Positions 1 through 10,300 of a stretch of DNA of 51,807 bases are shown piece by piece. This stretch comes from Penium margaritaceum (Eukaryota > Streptophyta > Zygnematophyceae > Desmidiales > Peniaceae): positions 2,247 to 54,053 of the forward strand of contig SZWC01018806.1 of the NCBI GenBank assembly GCA_023375785.1. The letters run 5' to 3'. The notes beneath the pieces were generated by a model. It had not been told where the DNA came from. It did no database searches and saw only the letters and a program-made list of their open reading frames with translations. How positions within the stretch are numbered: position 1 is the first letter of the stretch; the number at the start of each line of letters is the position of its first letter. The translations under genes and the position numbers were made by a program.

Positions 1-1566
1 CCCCCTACCCTCCCTCTCTCTCTGTCTGTACCTTCTCATTTTATGTGCAAAGTATTTTCTCCTTATGTTCACCATTTCCTAACATTATGCATTGTAATCT
101 ACGTAACCCTGTGCACGCCTTGCGTGCAACATTGAATACTTGTTGTCTATACTCTCATGTTTCTTATATTTTTTTCATGCCAACGAAAAACTATGGTGAT
201 GGGCTTGTTGTAAAAACTTTCGCTTCTCAGATTTTTTCATACAGACGTGACATTTAAGGCTTACGACCGGGTTGCAACACATTTGGTGGCATGGGAACGT
301 GATCCCAAACCTAAGAGGTTTCCAGGCCAGCTCGATTTACATTGACTGACCAATCAGACTACACTTTTGAACAGTTGCGTAGTTGGCACTTTGGCAACTG
401 CCATGTCTGGCTATCATGAGCCACGACGTCCATATGTGAAAATCTAGTTTTTTTCACTCCCAGTCACCAAGGACATGCGCAAGGGTACGATTTTGCATAC
501 CGGGGGATACATTAAGGTTGACATTGTCCACACCTCTCCTCGCTTCGCTGTTCTAGAGTTTTGTTCGCAAGTGAAATCGATGTCCCGTCTCCGTTGACAA
601 TGGCTCGGCACTGGGTACCAAGTCGTTGAGTCATTTTTTTCTCTTCAAGCATGGTCTCCGTTGACAAAAAAAAATCCCGTCTCCATTGACATACAAAGTC
701 ATTTAATCATAATCGAATCACTGTGAAGATTGCCAGTCCTACTTTGCTACATTCTTTCACGTCATGTCCGCAGTCTACCAAGGGCTGTGGGCAAAACATG
801 AGATCCACATCCTACGCGCAGTCCTTGAGGGACTGAATGCACATGTGGCAAACTGCAACCATCGGAATGCCGTCTGACACACCCACTACTTTTTTTACGT
901 TGCTATTGGCCGTCAAGAAAGGGTGGACAATGTTGGTGTGGTTGTTACCGGCACATGTTGACCTCTGTGCTTGCAACACTCACATCACCCTTTGCGGACG
1001 ACTAAAACATTGCTCGACACTTGATGGTATCCCATCTATTGGCATTTGGACGCCAATGATTGGAGAGCCATGGCAGCAGTCTAATGGATGGGCTTGAGTC
1101 AGTTTGGGCCCAAGCCTTCATGGAGACGTTGGCGACAATTATGTAGGATTTAGAGCATCAAATGTGTGTACAGTTCAGTGTGCACTCTGCATGATGCTTT
1201 GAACGTTTTGTGCTTTCCAGAAGGTGTGCTATCCAAATGAGGTAGCTCGGGTTCGACCCTCCTCGGCGATGTTGTGTACTTAGTGTGACCTCTTGGCTCA
1301 CGTCCTTTGCCGTGCAGACTCCTGCTAAGGTGGAGGCTACGGAAGATTGGGGGAGCAGACGCGAGTCGGCCGAGTAGCCACCGGGTACACTCCAGCCGTC
1401 TTCACGCGTCCTGGCTTCCCTTTTGAAGTGCTCATAACGTGTCTCAAACCCGTCGACTTTGATGCTTTTGCATGGTTGAGTTATGGTGGCTTCTTGACAT
1501 AGTTTAGGTCTGAACGTCAGTTTGGGCTTGTGAGACTCGAGTGGGGTTAACCCCCTCGCATTTTGA
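1..1566. other. No recognisable gene; probable decayed gag/leader of Copia-A
   Basis: I see no confident coding region here. The first 36 bases are pyrimidine-rich. A short phrase (cgtctccattgaca and variants) recurs around 583, 656 and 677. The position just upstream of the Copia-A protease suggests that 1100-1566 is decayed gag, but no zinc knuckle or gag motif is visible. A stretch at about 923-990 resembles the start of the Copia-A 3' LTR and is listed separately. Confidence 0.4.
923..990 (+). repeat. Possible copia LTR-start fragment
   Basis: This stretch begins TGTTGGTGTGG and shares ordered blocks (TACCG, CACATGTT, GACCTCTG, then a CACTCACATCAC-like string) with the start of the Copia-A 3' LTR once the gypsy insertion is removed (5284-5321 joined to 7738 onward). 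It could be a 5' LTR remnant or a separate partial LTR. The match fades after about 60 bases, and the spacing to the protease is short for LTR plus gag, so the assignment is weak. Confidence 0.3.
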
Positions 1567-2337
1567 GTGGGCATCGGCGAGCCCCATGTCGCCCCATGTC
1601 GCCCCATGTTTCTCCCTTGTTGTCTCTCAGTTTGTGATTCACCTGTTCCGTCTGTGTCCGCCGTTGGTACTATTGCAGCCTCTAGTGTCTTGCCCTCTGT
1701 TTGCATCCCTCACGGCTTTTGGGTCTTTGACTCTGGGGCTACCCATCACATGACGTCTGTCCATTCCTACTTTGCTTCGCTTGGTCCCATTGGGTCAGTT
1801 CACTTTGTCTGCTCTGGGTCCGGTCACTTGTTCCTCGTACAAGGTGTTGGCATCGTACACTTTGTTGGTCCCAGTGGATTGCTGTACTTGCCTGACATAC
1901 TGTACATGCTTTCCTTTAGACTCATCCTACTGTCAATGCCATCCTTGGACGATCAAGGCATGGACTTCACTGCTGGTCATGGTGTTGGCATCGTTTATCT
2001 TTGTCCCTCTGAACGTGCTATCTTGCATGGCGTGGAGTGTGAGGAACTCTATAAGGTGCCCTTACATGCCTCATCCGCCCCTGTGTCTTGTACCGCTCTC
2101 ACCCATGTTGTACCTTCTCTCTTGCCTGACCTTGTGCATATGTTGCATCATCATCTCGGTCATGTGCACACTGATGCCATTCACAACATGCTCTCGGTTT
2201 GTCTCCCTCTACCTTTCCTTCCCCTTATCCCACTGACTTTCTTGAATGCACGCAAGAGAAAATGCATCTCTCTCCCTTTTCTTCCTCCGAGTCTTGTTCC
2301 TTACGTCCTCTTAATCGTGTTCATGTGGATTTCATAG
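1567..2337 (+). pseudogene. Copia-A protease and gag-pre-integrase region
   Basis: The open frame contains the pepsin-like retroviral protease active site FDSGATHHM at 1726-1752, the usual copia form with the catalytic Asp kept. About 60 residues later it has the YLPDILYM / LLSMPSLDDQG phrase typical of the protease C-terminus. The gag-pre-integrase segment follows, with LYKVPLHAS and the zinc-binding HHHLGHVH. Gag itself is not recognisable upstream. The frame breaks near 2200, where the integrase continues in another frame. The protease would cut the Gag-Pol polyprotein in the virus-like particle; here the rest of the polyprotein is broken, so it is a relic. Confidence 0.85.
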
Positions 2338-3060
2338 TCCCTTTAACATATGACCTCCTCGATGACGTGGGTCGCCATGTCCTATGTCACAAAGATGACT
2401 TCTCTCAATTCCGATGGGTGTTCGCTCTGCGTCACAAGAGTGATTTCTGTTCGGTCATCAAGTCCTGACCTTTTCAGGCTGAGCGCGCCAGTCAACGGTC
2501 CTTGCGTGTCTTTTGTAGCAAATGTTGCAATGAGTTCCTTGGACCCACCACCTGCCTTCTTGAATCCCGTAGGGTGTGTCCGCAGACTTCCGCTTCCAAC
2601 ACACCCCAAAAGAACGATGTCTCCAAGCATTGGAATCAGACCGTCGCCAAAGGTACTTGTACCCTTCTGCATGAGTCCGGCTTGCTGCCGCTCTTTGCCT
2701 TCAAGGCCATGTGCTACATGACCTTGGTCTGGAATCACGTCTCGCATGGTCCTCTCCCTCAGACCATCACACCTTTTGAGCGCTAACACGACCATTGGGC
2801 TGACCTTCGTCTGGCCCGGGTCTATGGCAACATTGTCTGGCTCTTGGAAGATGAGCGTAACTGCAAGCTTTCCCCACGCGGGCATCTGTGCCCCTTCCTT
2901 GGTGTGTTTGCATAGTCCAAGGCCTGGCGCTTCTGGGATCCTGTCTGTCTACGTGTCATTGAATCTCGCGGCGCTTTATTCTTTGAGTCTGTCTTCCTTC
3001 GTGACCTTATTCGTCTTGCCCCTGCCTTCTCCCTCATTGCTCTCGCTCAGCTGAGGGGGG
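2223..3060 (+). pseudogene. Copia-A integrase, catalytic residue lost
   Basis: The frame starting near 2199 carries the zinc-finger end CTQEKMHLSPF, then VHVDFIVPL with the first catalytic Asp of the DDE integrase core. The second catalytic block sits at about 2505-2600 and reads SKCCNEFLGP, where relatives such as Copia-E have SDCGGEFLGP, so the second Asp is lost. The tail to about 3050 includes the C-terminal phrase ending in LSPRGHLCPFLG and RVIESRGALFFESVF, spread over several frames. Integrase would insert element cDNA into chromosomes; this copy cannot. Confidence 0.8.
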
Positions 3061-3458
3061 ATGTCAGTCCTACCACCCCGGTAGTCTCTGTTGCTCCTAT
3101 GTCCCAGCCCTCACCCTCGCTAAAGTCATCGCCGTCGGCTCATGTGCCTCGTCTGCCCACATCCTCTAGCAACTCGTCTGCCACATTATCCTCCTCTGCC
3201 ACAGACGCAATCTCGTCTGCTGTGACCCCCTCCTCTACCGAACCATCCAGCCTAGTCATGCCCATTGTGGGTGACTCACCCGTCTCTTCTCCCGTTCATG
3301 TCACTGATCCACCCTAGCATGACATCTTGGGTCTCCCTCCTGTCTCTCCCTTCGTCCGTGGTGGACGCCTTCACGCTCTCCCTCAGCATTCTAGCACTGC
3401 CATGGGCTCTTCACGTCCACCTCAGTCTCACAATGAGCAGCCTCCTACCACAGGCATG
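3061..3458 (+). pseudogene. Copia-A integrase-RT linker, Ser/Pro-rich
   Basis: A serine, proline and threonine-rich stretch (open from 3099 to 3317 and onward in a shifted frame) lies between integrase and reverse transcriptase. Low-complexity linkers of this kind are normal at this position in copia polyproteins. The Copia-E linker on the opposite strand is similarly Ser/Pro-rich and carries matching phrases such as the SPFVRGG / SPFFRGG segment. There is no catalytic content. Confidence 0.65.
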
Positions 3459-5146
3459 GACGCGCTTGGCTTGGCCACTAGGATCCTCCACCCCGGTTTT
3501 GCCCTTGGGTACGCGCTGCTCACCTCGGAACATGCGCGCGCCTTGGACATGTCTGTCTCCAGAAACGGTGATGAGTGTCACGCCATGTCGGCTACCATTC
3601 CCTTGCTGCTAGTGCGTCAGGCGCGCATAGCTTCCAATGCTCATCATTGGGAGGTGACCAAGCAAGATGAGCCGAACTCCCTTGATGACCATGTTGTTTA
3701 AGAGCTGTTCGTGCTACCATCGGAACGTAAGGCCATCAATTCCTGTCGGGTCTTTCGACGAAAGTACAAACCCAATGGGGCACTTGAAAAGTACAAGGTG
3801 AGACTCACGGAAAAGGGGTTCTCCTGGGTCTCAGGCATTGATTTTGATGAGACATTTGCACCACTCACAAGTTACACGTCAGCCAGGGCACTATTGAGCC
3901 TAGTGGCTTATCATGACTCGAATCTGGAATAGATGGACATGAACAACGCGTTCCTACACAGACAGTTGGACGAGGAAATCTACATGGTCCAGCCACCCGG
4001 ATTCTCTCATGGTGCAAACCAAGTATGGCAACTGCGAAAGGCCCTCTATGGCCTAAAATAGTCACCTTGGTGCTAGAACCAAGAGATCACACCCGCTCTT
4101 GAGAAAGGCAGTTATCGACATAGCAGAGTCGATCCGTCACTCTTTGTCACCCCGCCATCTATCTTGTTCGTGGCTGTCATTGTCTATGTGGATGACTTAC
4201 TCATAGCATCGCCCAACCAGGATTCCATCAAGTCAATCAAAGCACTTTTGAAGTCCACATACACGATGAAAGACCTTGGACCCACATGAGTCTTCTTAGG
4301 CAAGGACCTTGAGCGTGATCGCTTTCCTTGCACTAGCTACGACCACCAGGCTACGTATGTTTGTGGCGTGGAGGAGCGCCTCGCTTCCATGCTTGGATCC
4401 ACGTCCACAACGTTGAGGCCTATGACTCCAGCTGGGAAGAGGCTGCTGAAGACACTAGATGTGTCCAAGCTGGGGGAGGTGGTCGATGTGACGGAATACC
4501 TTCACGTCATTGGGTCGCTCATGTACCTAATGACAATTACTAGGGCAGATGTTGCCTTCTCTGTGGATCTTCTGGAAAACATCTCTAGTGTCCTAGGACA
4601 TGACACATGGAGGCCGTCTTGCGTGTCATCAGGTACACCCTCTCCAGTATCCGGACTGACCTTTGCTATCATGCTCAGCCGTTGGTGGTGGTTGATGGGT
4701 ACACCAGTAGTGACTGGGCCTATGATATCCACTCTCACAACCATACATGCTACATCTTCTTTGTTGGTGGGACCGCCGTGTTGTGGAAAAGTGGCAAACA
4801 GAGCTGCGTGGCACGCAGCTTTACTGAGAAAGAGCATGTTGCTTTTGGAACAAGTACCCTTGAGAGTGTCTGGTTGTGTCATCTGTTGCAACATTTACGC
4901 ATCCCCATTCATTTCTTCACTCTTTGTTGTGACTCTCGAAATACTAAGGCCATTACTGAACATGATGATATGTATTACACACACACACAAAGTACATCAA
5001 TGTGGAGCTTCACATTGTATGTGAGAGAGTGGCTGCATGTGATGTCCATATCATTTGGGTTGACACTTGACAGCAATAAGCTGACTTCATCAAGAAGGCA
5101 CTCAGCAGTAACGTCTGCAAGGCAGCTATGCATGGAGTTTGTCTAG
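3459..5146 (+). pseudogene. Copia-A reverse transcriptase and RNase H
   Basis: The RVT_2-type reverse transcriptase opens with GMDALGLATRILHPGFALGY and continues through a conserved KARLTEKGF-like block and IDFDETFAPL. It then has the [20 protein letters not shown] phrase and the catalytic box YVDDLL at 4185-4202. The C-terminal GSLMYLMTITRADVAFS block follows, then RNase H phrases TSSDWAYD and VARSFTEKEHVAFG to the stop at 5146. In-frame stops at 3699, 3930, about 4060-4077 and about 4288, and a frameshift near 4607, inactivate it. The YVDD metal-binding residues themselves remain. It would copy element RNA into cDNA. Confidence 0.9.
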
Positions 5147-5271
5147 TGTGTCCACGTGATGCTCCTCATTGAGATTTCACTTTGTGTGTATGTATGTGTG
5201 TATAGTTGCATGTCACATGTTGTGATGCTCATGTGTGCTTGTGAGTCTGTGCTTGTCTGCGTCGGCTGTGG

Positions 5272-5283
5272 GTCATGGGGGAG
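5272..5283 (+). other. Copia-A polypurine tract
   Basis: The purine run gtcatgggggag lies directly before TGTTGG, a canonical LTR start. It follows the RNase H end by about 125 bases. The same GGGTCATGGGRGA phrase recurs before the Copia-C LTR (18607-18619 on the other strand). The tract is the plus-strand cDNA priming site. Confidence 0.8.
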
Positions 5284-5321
5284 TGTTGGTTTGTGTACCG
5301 CACACATGTTGTGACCTCTGG
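5284..5321 (+). repeat. Copia-A 3' LTR, left part (split by Gypsy-A)
   Basis: The LTR begins TGTTGGTTTGTG right after the polypurine tract and is interrupted after 38 bases by the gypsy insertion. When 5322-7732 and one TCTGG copy are removed, the sequence continues into 7738 onward and lines up with the start of the Copia-C LTR (GTGACCTCTGG against GTAACCTCTTG, then matching CACAC and GCAGGTG blocks). This confirms that it is one interrupted LTR. Confidence 0.75.
5317..5321. repeat. Target-site duplication TCTGG, left copy
   Basis: The 5-bp TCTGG immediately before the LTR start TGTAAGCCGG is repeated at 7733-7737 immediately after the other end of the insertion. Five bases is the normal duplication length for gypsy and copia integrases. 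Confidence 0.8.
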
Positions 5322-5985
5322 TGTAAGCCGGTCAGTGCCAGCGGTACTGATCTCGGCTTGGGATTTCATTGAATGTGAAGTTTAACTGTGTGTTTAGAAT
5401 CTACGTGAAGAAACAACGAGAGAATTACCGAAGAACAAGGTCGATCCATCAAAAATTGAGGAAGCTACGCCCGGCTAAAATTTGGGCCGGCAGAGAGGAA
5501 AACAGTTGACAGGAATTCATCCCCAAGGACCAAGGCTTGACCATTAGAAGACCCAACGAGGCCAAAGCGCGTCTTGGGGCCTGGCTAGTAAATGGGTCAA
5601 GGATCATTGAGGGCAAGCGCACTTCGGAATGGCATCCCGGTGTGTTGTTAACAGAAAGGACGCTTTGGGCGGCCGTCACTGCCACTGGTGGTGCTGCCAG
5701 TGGCAGATTGCCATCGTTCGTAGAAATGACCATATCTCGGCCGTTCCTCCACAGATAGATACGATTCTTGGTGAGTTGGAAATTTGGAATTATGAAGTAC
5801 GCTGGTCTAAGGCAATAAAGCTCATCTCTGGTCTATATGGGGCCATGCATAGCTCGGTGACCCTGGGTCGCCTAGGATGTGTCTTCATCTACAAATAGTC
5901 TTAAACTTTGACACTTGAATAACAAGTACTGTTTACTCCCACTATGCCACACATGTTCTTGTTCTCCCCCAAGACAATCCTATGC
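5322..5985 (+). repeat. Gypsy-A LTR copy 1, 3'-truncated
   Basis: The copy starts TGTAAGCCGG and matches LTR copies 2 and 3 through phrases such as GGAATTCATCC, AAGGACCAAGGCTTGACC, GTCAAGGATCATTGAGGGC and GACACTTGAATAACAAGTAC. It stops matching copy 3 after about 660 bases, at the phrase ending ATCCTA, where pol sequence begins. The last ~110 bases of the LTR and most of the internal region are therefore deleted. Confidence 0.8.
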
Positions 5986-6317
5986 TACCACCTTCCATAC
6001 CTGTCCTTGATGTATTCCACATCTCCAAACTCAACCTCTACCATGATCCGGCTAAGTATTTTCCTGGTCGCAGTTTGGAGCCTTCCCTTCTGGTGATCAT
6101 CGAGGGCAAGTAAGAGTTTGAGGTGGAGGCCATTGTTGACCACCGTCGTCGTGGCCGTGCATGGGAGTACCTTGTCAAGTGGAAGGGCTACAACGTAGCC
6201 CACACCTCATGGGAGCCTGTCCACAACTTCAACGTTGGCAGGGTGATTGCCATCCTTGGGGAGTACCAAGAGAGAACCGGGATGGCTCGCTCCGAAAGGG
6301 GGGGGAGGGGGGGACAG
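5985..6317 (+). pseudogene. Gypsy-A pol 3' end with chromodomain
   Basis: The reading frame gives VLDVFHISKLNLYHD, the usual phrase after the integrase core of chromoviruses. After a stop at 6111 comes a chromodomain at about 6114-6233 with EFEVEAIVDHRRRGRAWEYL, then VKWKGY and TSWEP. The two aromatic cage positions in YLVKWKGY and W of TSWEP are present. In chromoviruses this C-terminal domain guides integration to methylated-histone chromatin. Everything upstream (gag to integrase core) is missing. Confidence 0.85.
6296..6317 (+). other. Gypsy-A polypurine tract
   Basis: A G-rich purine run at the end of the chromodomain frame directly precedes TGTAAGCCGG at 6318. This is the expected plus-strand primer position before a 3' LTR. 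Confidence 0.75.
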
Positions 6318-6947
6318 TGTAAGCCGGACAGTGCCATCGGTACTGATATTGGCTTGAGGTTTCCTTGAATGTGAAATCTGACCATGGATTTGGAATCTAT
6401 AGGAAAAACCATGTGAGATTGATGGAAGAATGGGGTTGATCCATCAAGAATTGAAGAAGTTACACCCGGCCAAAAATTGGACCGGCCAAGGGGAGAACAG
6501 GTGACGGGAATTCATCCTCAAGGACCAAGGCTTGACCCTCGGAAGACCTAACAAGGCCGAAGCGTGCCGTGGGGCATAGCTAGTCAATGAGTCAAGGATC
6601 ATTGAGGGCCAAGGGTGCTTTGGAATGTCGCATCGATGTGTTAATTCAAGAAAGGGCGCTTCACACAGCCGTCACTGCCATTAGTGGTACTATGAGGAGC
6701 AGATTGCTGTGGTTCACGGAAACGGCCATATTTTGGCTGTTTCACCACAGAATGATGCAATTCTTGGTGTGTTAGAAAGCTAGAAAGACAAGCTACGTGA
6801 TGTCAGGGCAAAAATGCTCATCTACACTCTGTATGGGGCCATGCAGTGCTCGGCGATCCCACGTTGCCTAGAATATGTCATCATGTACATGTAGTCTTAT
6901 ATGTTGACACTTGAGTAACAAGTACAATTTACTCTTACTGTGCCACA
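6318..6947 (+). repeat. Gypsy-A LTR copy 2, 3'-truncated
   Basis: The copy starts TGTAAGCCGGACAG and follows copies 1 and 3 to the TGTGCCACACG phrase at about 6948. There it meets the inverted primer-binding site of copy 3. It lacks the last ~130 bases of the full 770-bp LTR. Confidence 0.8.
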
Positions 6948-6950
6948 CGT

Positions 6951-6962
6951 GTTTTGATACCA
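6951..6962 (-). other. Gypsy-A primer-binding site (inverted copy)
   Basis: Read on the minus strand, TGGTATCAAAAC follows the CA end of LTR copy 3 without a gap. The first eight bases match the initiator-tRNA-Met primer site TGGTATCAGAGC used by many plant LTR elements. It proves the orientation of LTR copy 3. Confidence 0.7.
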
Positions 6963-7732
6963 TGTGTAAACCAGATGCGGTGTACTAGCCTCAACCGGAT
7001 GGTGTAGGCACCAACTGGCGGCAACGGTGACCAAGGGGAGGCGGGTGCAGACCTTTCCTGGTTTACGAAAGTGTAGGATCATCTTGGGAGAGTACAGGAA
7101 CATCCGTGGCACAGTGGGAGTAAACTGTACTTGTTGTTCAAGTGTCAACCTACAAGACTACATGTACATGATGACACCTCCTAGGTGACCTGGGGTCGTC
7201 GAGCCGTGCGCGGCCCTGTACGGACCAGATATGAGCATTGTTACCTTAGATGAAGGAGTTCATCTTCCCAGTTTTCCAATACACCAAGAATCACATCATT
7301 CTGTGGAGTAACGGCCAAGATATGGCCGTTTCCGTGAACCACAGGAATCTGCTGCTGACAGCACCACTAGCGGCAATGACGGCCACGCAAGGCGCCCTTT
7401 CTGGTATAACACATCGGAGTGTCATTCTGAAGTGCCCTTGGCCCTCAATGATCCTTGACTCATTGACTAGCCGGGCCCCAAGTTGCGTTTCGGTCTTGTT
7501 GGGTCTTCCGAGGGTCGAGCCTTGCTTCTTGGGGATGAATTCCCGTCAACTGTTTTCCCCTCGGCTGGTCTAACTTTTGGCCGGGCGTAACTTCCTCCAT
7601 TCTTGATGGATTGACCCCATTATTGGGTCGATCTCGCAGAGTTTTTCCTGTAGAATCCAAATCCATAGTCAGATTTCATGTTTAACTAGGCACCATGACG
7701 TTATCAGTGCCACTCGAGCTGTCCGGCTTACA
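6963..7732 (-). repeat. Gypsy-A LTR copy 3, full length, inverted
   Basis: On the minus strand this runs from TGTAAGCCGG at 7732 to ...TTTACACA at 6963, 770 bp with TG...CA ends, followed by the primer-binding site. It is the only complete LTR of this family here, so it behaves as the 5' LTR of a second copy lying in the opposite orientation. The rest of that copy is gone. Confidence 0.8.
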
Positions 7733-7737
7733 TCTGG
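7733..7737. repeat. Target-site duplication TCTGG, right copy
   Basis: TCTGG directly abuts the outer end of LTR copy 3 and matches 5317-5321. Its presence next to an inverted LTR start shows that both U3 ends were joined to the target in one integration event. Confidence 0.8.
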
Positions 7738-8440
7738 CCTCTGTGCACACTCGTCACACTAATGCAGGTGAGTGAATTTGGAGGTACACTGCGGCTTGCA
7801 CCACTGCCTTCAAGGCAAATCCACGTTGATGTTGATCCTGAGACACAATGCATCTGTTGTTTATTCAACAGAATGAAGTAGTTTGGCCTCGCTGTCACAC
7901 ACATGGTTCTTACATTGCTCTTGTCTAGGAATTTTGCCGGGTTTATTGCCAGGTGACCAGTGGGCACTGTGCACAGCTTGCTGACAGGTTTATTAAGAAA
8001 AAAAACAGGACATGTGGTTTGAGTCCATGCCTGGTGTGGATAGTGAGCGAGGGTGAGCTCACTGCTCGCTTGCCCACTCCTACGTTGTTGTGCATCTATC
8101 ACCTCAGTTCCCCGTTACTCTAGACTTGTCTTCTGACTTGCATGTGTGAGACACCCTTCCATTGTATTTTGCCTATCTTGGCTTGCTTCACGCACAGCCA
8201 CTTGCATTCTCCCACACTTTGTTCTACACCAGCTACAGATATGCTGCTGCTATTCACTTGTTGTCCCTGCCTGTTTGGAATGGGACCGAAGTGGAGTCAT
8301 CGCTCGTGATTGAACGATGACCCATTTCTTTTTCTTTTCTTTTCCTAACAAGAAAACTTTGTAGTTTACAGTGAAAACTGAATTTAGACCTAACACCTAT
8401 CTTGAAATTCAAGGTTCTATCATTATGGGGCACCTTCTGG
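7738..8440 (+). repeat. Copia-A 3' LTR, right part
   Basis: After the second TCTGG the sequence continues CCTCTGTGCACAC and stays similar to the Copia-C LTR (17377-18602, minus) through GCAGGTG, GAGCTCACTGCTCGCTTGC and later blocks. Similarity becomes patchy after about 8230. No CA end is certain before Copia-B sequence starts near 8466, so the LTR is probably truncated. There is no coding content. Confidence 0.55.
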
Positions 8441-8465
8441 GCCATATGATAGCGGGCCCCGGAGG

Positions 8466-8853
8466 TTCCCGTAGTAGCAGGCCAACGTCTTGTTCATGTC
8501 TGCGACTATGTCGCTACAGTCTGGCTTCCCAAGGACCTCAATGATTGCAAGCTTAGTGCACGTGCTTGCCTTTCAGCTTTCTTGTTGTCTCAACCATGTT
8601 AAAAGCGTGGCGCTCCCAGTTGTGTCGTATTATTGAATATTGTGACACCCTGTACTTCGAGGATGTGTTCCATGGCCACCTAATCTGTGTCACCCCTCTC
8701 TCTTCTCTTTCCTTGTTCTGTTGGCTTAGAGGGGGTGGATTTACCTCAGCCTCCGGTTTCAAAGACCTAGCACCTACTTCTTCCAAAGTCACTCCGCCCT
8801 CTTCTTGGGTACTACAGGTGGCTCCCACTAAAAGTGAGTTATTGTCCATCTGA
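8466..8853 (+). pseudogene. Copia-B integrase C-terminal end
   Basis: Translated pieces read VWLPKDLNDCKLSARACLSA and, one frame over, CRIIEYCDTLYFEDVFHGHL. These match the Copia-A phrases WLLEDERNCKLSPRGHLCPF and RVIESRGALFFESVF. This is the region after the integrase core in copia polyproteins. At least one frameshift lies near 8570. The catalytic core is absent. Confidence 0.7.
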
Positions 8854-9150
8854 CACCCTAGTACAATCTAGTATTACTACTGCCTCCTCCACAGTGTAAG
8901 TTCCTTTTGGAATTTCCAAAGAGCCTGTGGAGGAAAAAGTCAGTCCTTCATTCACTTCAATTGTATTGCAGTGTTTTCATGTTCCATCATTTCCTCTCGA
9001 GTCACAGTCTGTTGTACCTGTTGACAACCCTGAGCCACCTCACAAGTCATAGAAAATTTCCCCCTACTGTCGGTCCTAATCCGGACATAGGGAGACTTCC
9101 TTCTCTCCCCCAGCATTTGACCACCTAGTCCTCCCAGCAACGCATGCACT
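8854..9150 (+). pseudogene. Copia-B linker between integrase and RT
   Basis: This is the expected Ser/Pro-rich linker position, with no conserved motif. It contains a direct repeat: the phrase CTTCTCTCCCCCAGCATTTG occurs at 9101-9120 and again at 9160-9179, so about 59 bases were duplicated. Confidence 0.5.
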
Positions 9151-10300
9151 CTCGTGTTTCCTTCTCTCCCCCAGCATTTGACCACTGGTCTCAATGTACT
9201 CAGACTTGCTCTCAATTTTGTGCATCCCAACGGAGCAGTTGGGTACGCACTTGTTTCACATGAGTTTGACATTGCTTTGAATCCCTTTGTTTCAAGCCAC
9301 GTTTCTTCCTCCTTTGCAACAAGCAGTCTTCCTATCATTCATTTATCATCCGCAGTTTACCAGGCTCAAGAATCCGTCGTCGCTACTATTTGGGAGAATG
9401 CTATATAGGAGGAGCTGTCCACGCTCAAAGAGCATGACATCTATGAGCTGATAAACCTCCTAGCCGGTTGAAATACCGTCTCAACCCACAAGGTCCTTTG
9501 GTGCAACCTGAGGCTAAATGGGAATGTCGACCGGTATAGGGCTTGCCTGATGACAAAGACATTCTCATAAATCCTGAGGGTTGATTTTGATGAGACGTTT
9601 GCTCCAATTTAGTGATGTACCATGCCTTGTGTGCTCTTGAGCCATGTCTCACAACATGACTGGGATTGGAGTAGATGCATGTCAACAATGTGTTCCTCCA
9701 TGGATGCCTCGACGAGGAAATCCACGAGATCCTACCACCAGGATTCATCGATGAAACAAACAATTCCGGCGGCTCCTCAAGGCCCTTTATGTGCTCAAGC
9801 AATCATCATGCTGCTGGAACATGGAGATATCATCCACACTTGAGAGAGGGGGATATCAATGTAGCACCTTCGGCCCAACGCTCATTTTTAGTGCTCCGTC
9901 AGAGCCCTTTCTGGCCATCCTTTTCCACATAGATGACCCGCTCACCCCTATATCCAACCCTGTTGCTTTCTAGTCTGTCAAGACCCTCTTGTATTCAATA
10001 TTCAAGATGAAGGAATCGGGTCCAGCCTGAGTGTTCCTGGGTATGGAACTCAGATGTGATTTCCAACGTTGTACGTTTCATGTACACCAGGCTGTGTATG
10101 TTCGTAGCCTTGGAAATCTCGTTGCCTCTATGCTAGCCACTGTTCCCACTGAGTCAACTCCAATGACGCCAACAAGAAAATTCTTGTTGAAGTCTACTTA
10201 TCCATTACAGTTGGGGGGGAATGTCAATGTCACCAAATACCTCAGTGGGATCGGCTCCCTCAAGTAACTTGCCAGTACGGCTTGAGTCGATGTGGTCTTC
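9151..10300 (+). pseudogene. Copia-B reverse transcriptase
   Basis: The frame gives LALNFVHPNGAVGYALVSHE, then VDFDETFAPI near 9600, then after a frameshift MHVNNVFLHGCLDEEIHEIL from 9675. The box that is normally YVDDLL reads HIDDPL at about 9926-9943. FLGMELRCDFQRCTFHVHQA follows near 10031, and YLSGIGSLK near 10240. Stops and frame changes occur repeatedly. The two metal-binding aspartates survive but the flanking Tyr and Leu do not. Confidence 0.8.

Larger units (their letters stand above)
1567..5283 (+). mobile_element. Ty1/copia retrotransposon Copia-A, degenerate
   Basis: The order protease, gag-pre-integrase, integrase, reverse transcriptase, RNase H identifies a Ty1/copia (Pseudoviridae-type) element. 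It reads left to right and ends in a polypurine tract followed by an LTR start. Frameshifts and stops break the polyprotein in several places. It is closely related to Copia-E at the right edge of the window, which repeats the same phrases around the protease and integrase on the other strand. Confidence 0.9.
5322..7732. mobile_element. Gypsy-A: chromodomain gypsy insertion with inverted outer LTRs
   Basis: This is a 2411-bp insertion inside the Copia-A 3' LTR, bounded by TCTGG duplications. The left end reads TGTAAGCCGG and the right end CCGGCTTACA, so both outer ends are the start (U3 end) of the same LTR. The order is LTR (+), 3' end of pol with chromodomain, polypurine tract, LTR (+), primer-binding site and LTR (-). 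A normal element would have two LTRs in the same orientation. The joint near 6948 appears to fuse two partial copies head-on. Confidence 0.8.

Noticed and set aside
1236..1265. tRNA B-box-like sequence (GGTTCGACCCT)
   Set aside because: There is no A-box at the right distance and no acceptor stem can be folded around it.
1158..1706. 182-codon minus-strand open frame
   Set aside because: It overlaps the start of the Copia-A protease frame on the other strand and has no recognisable domain.
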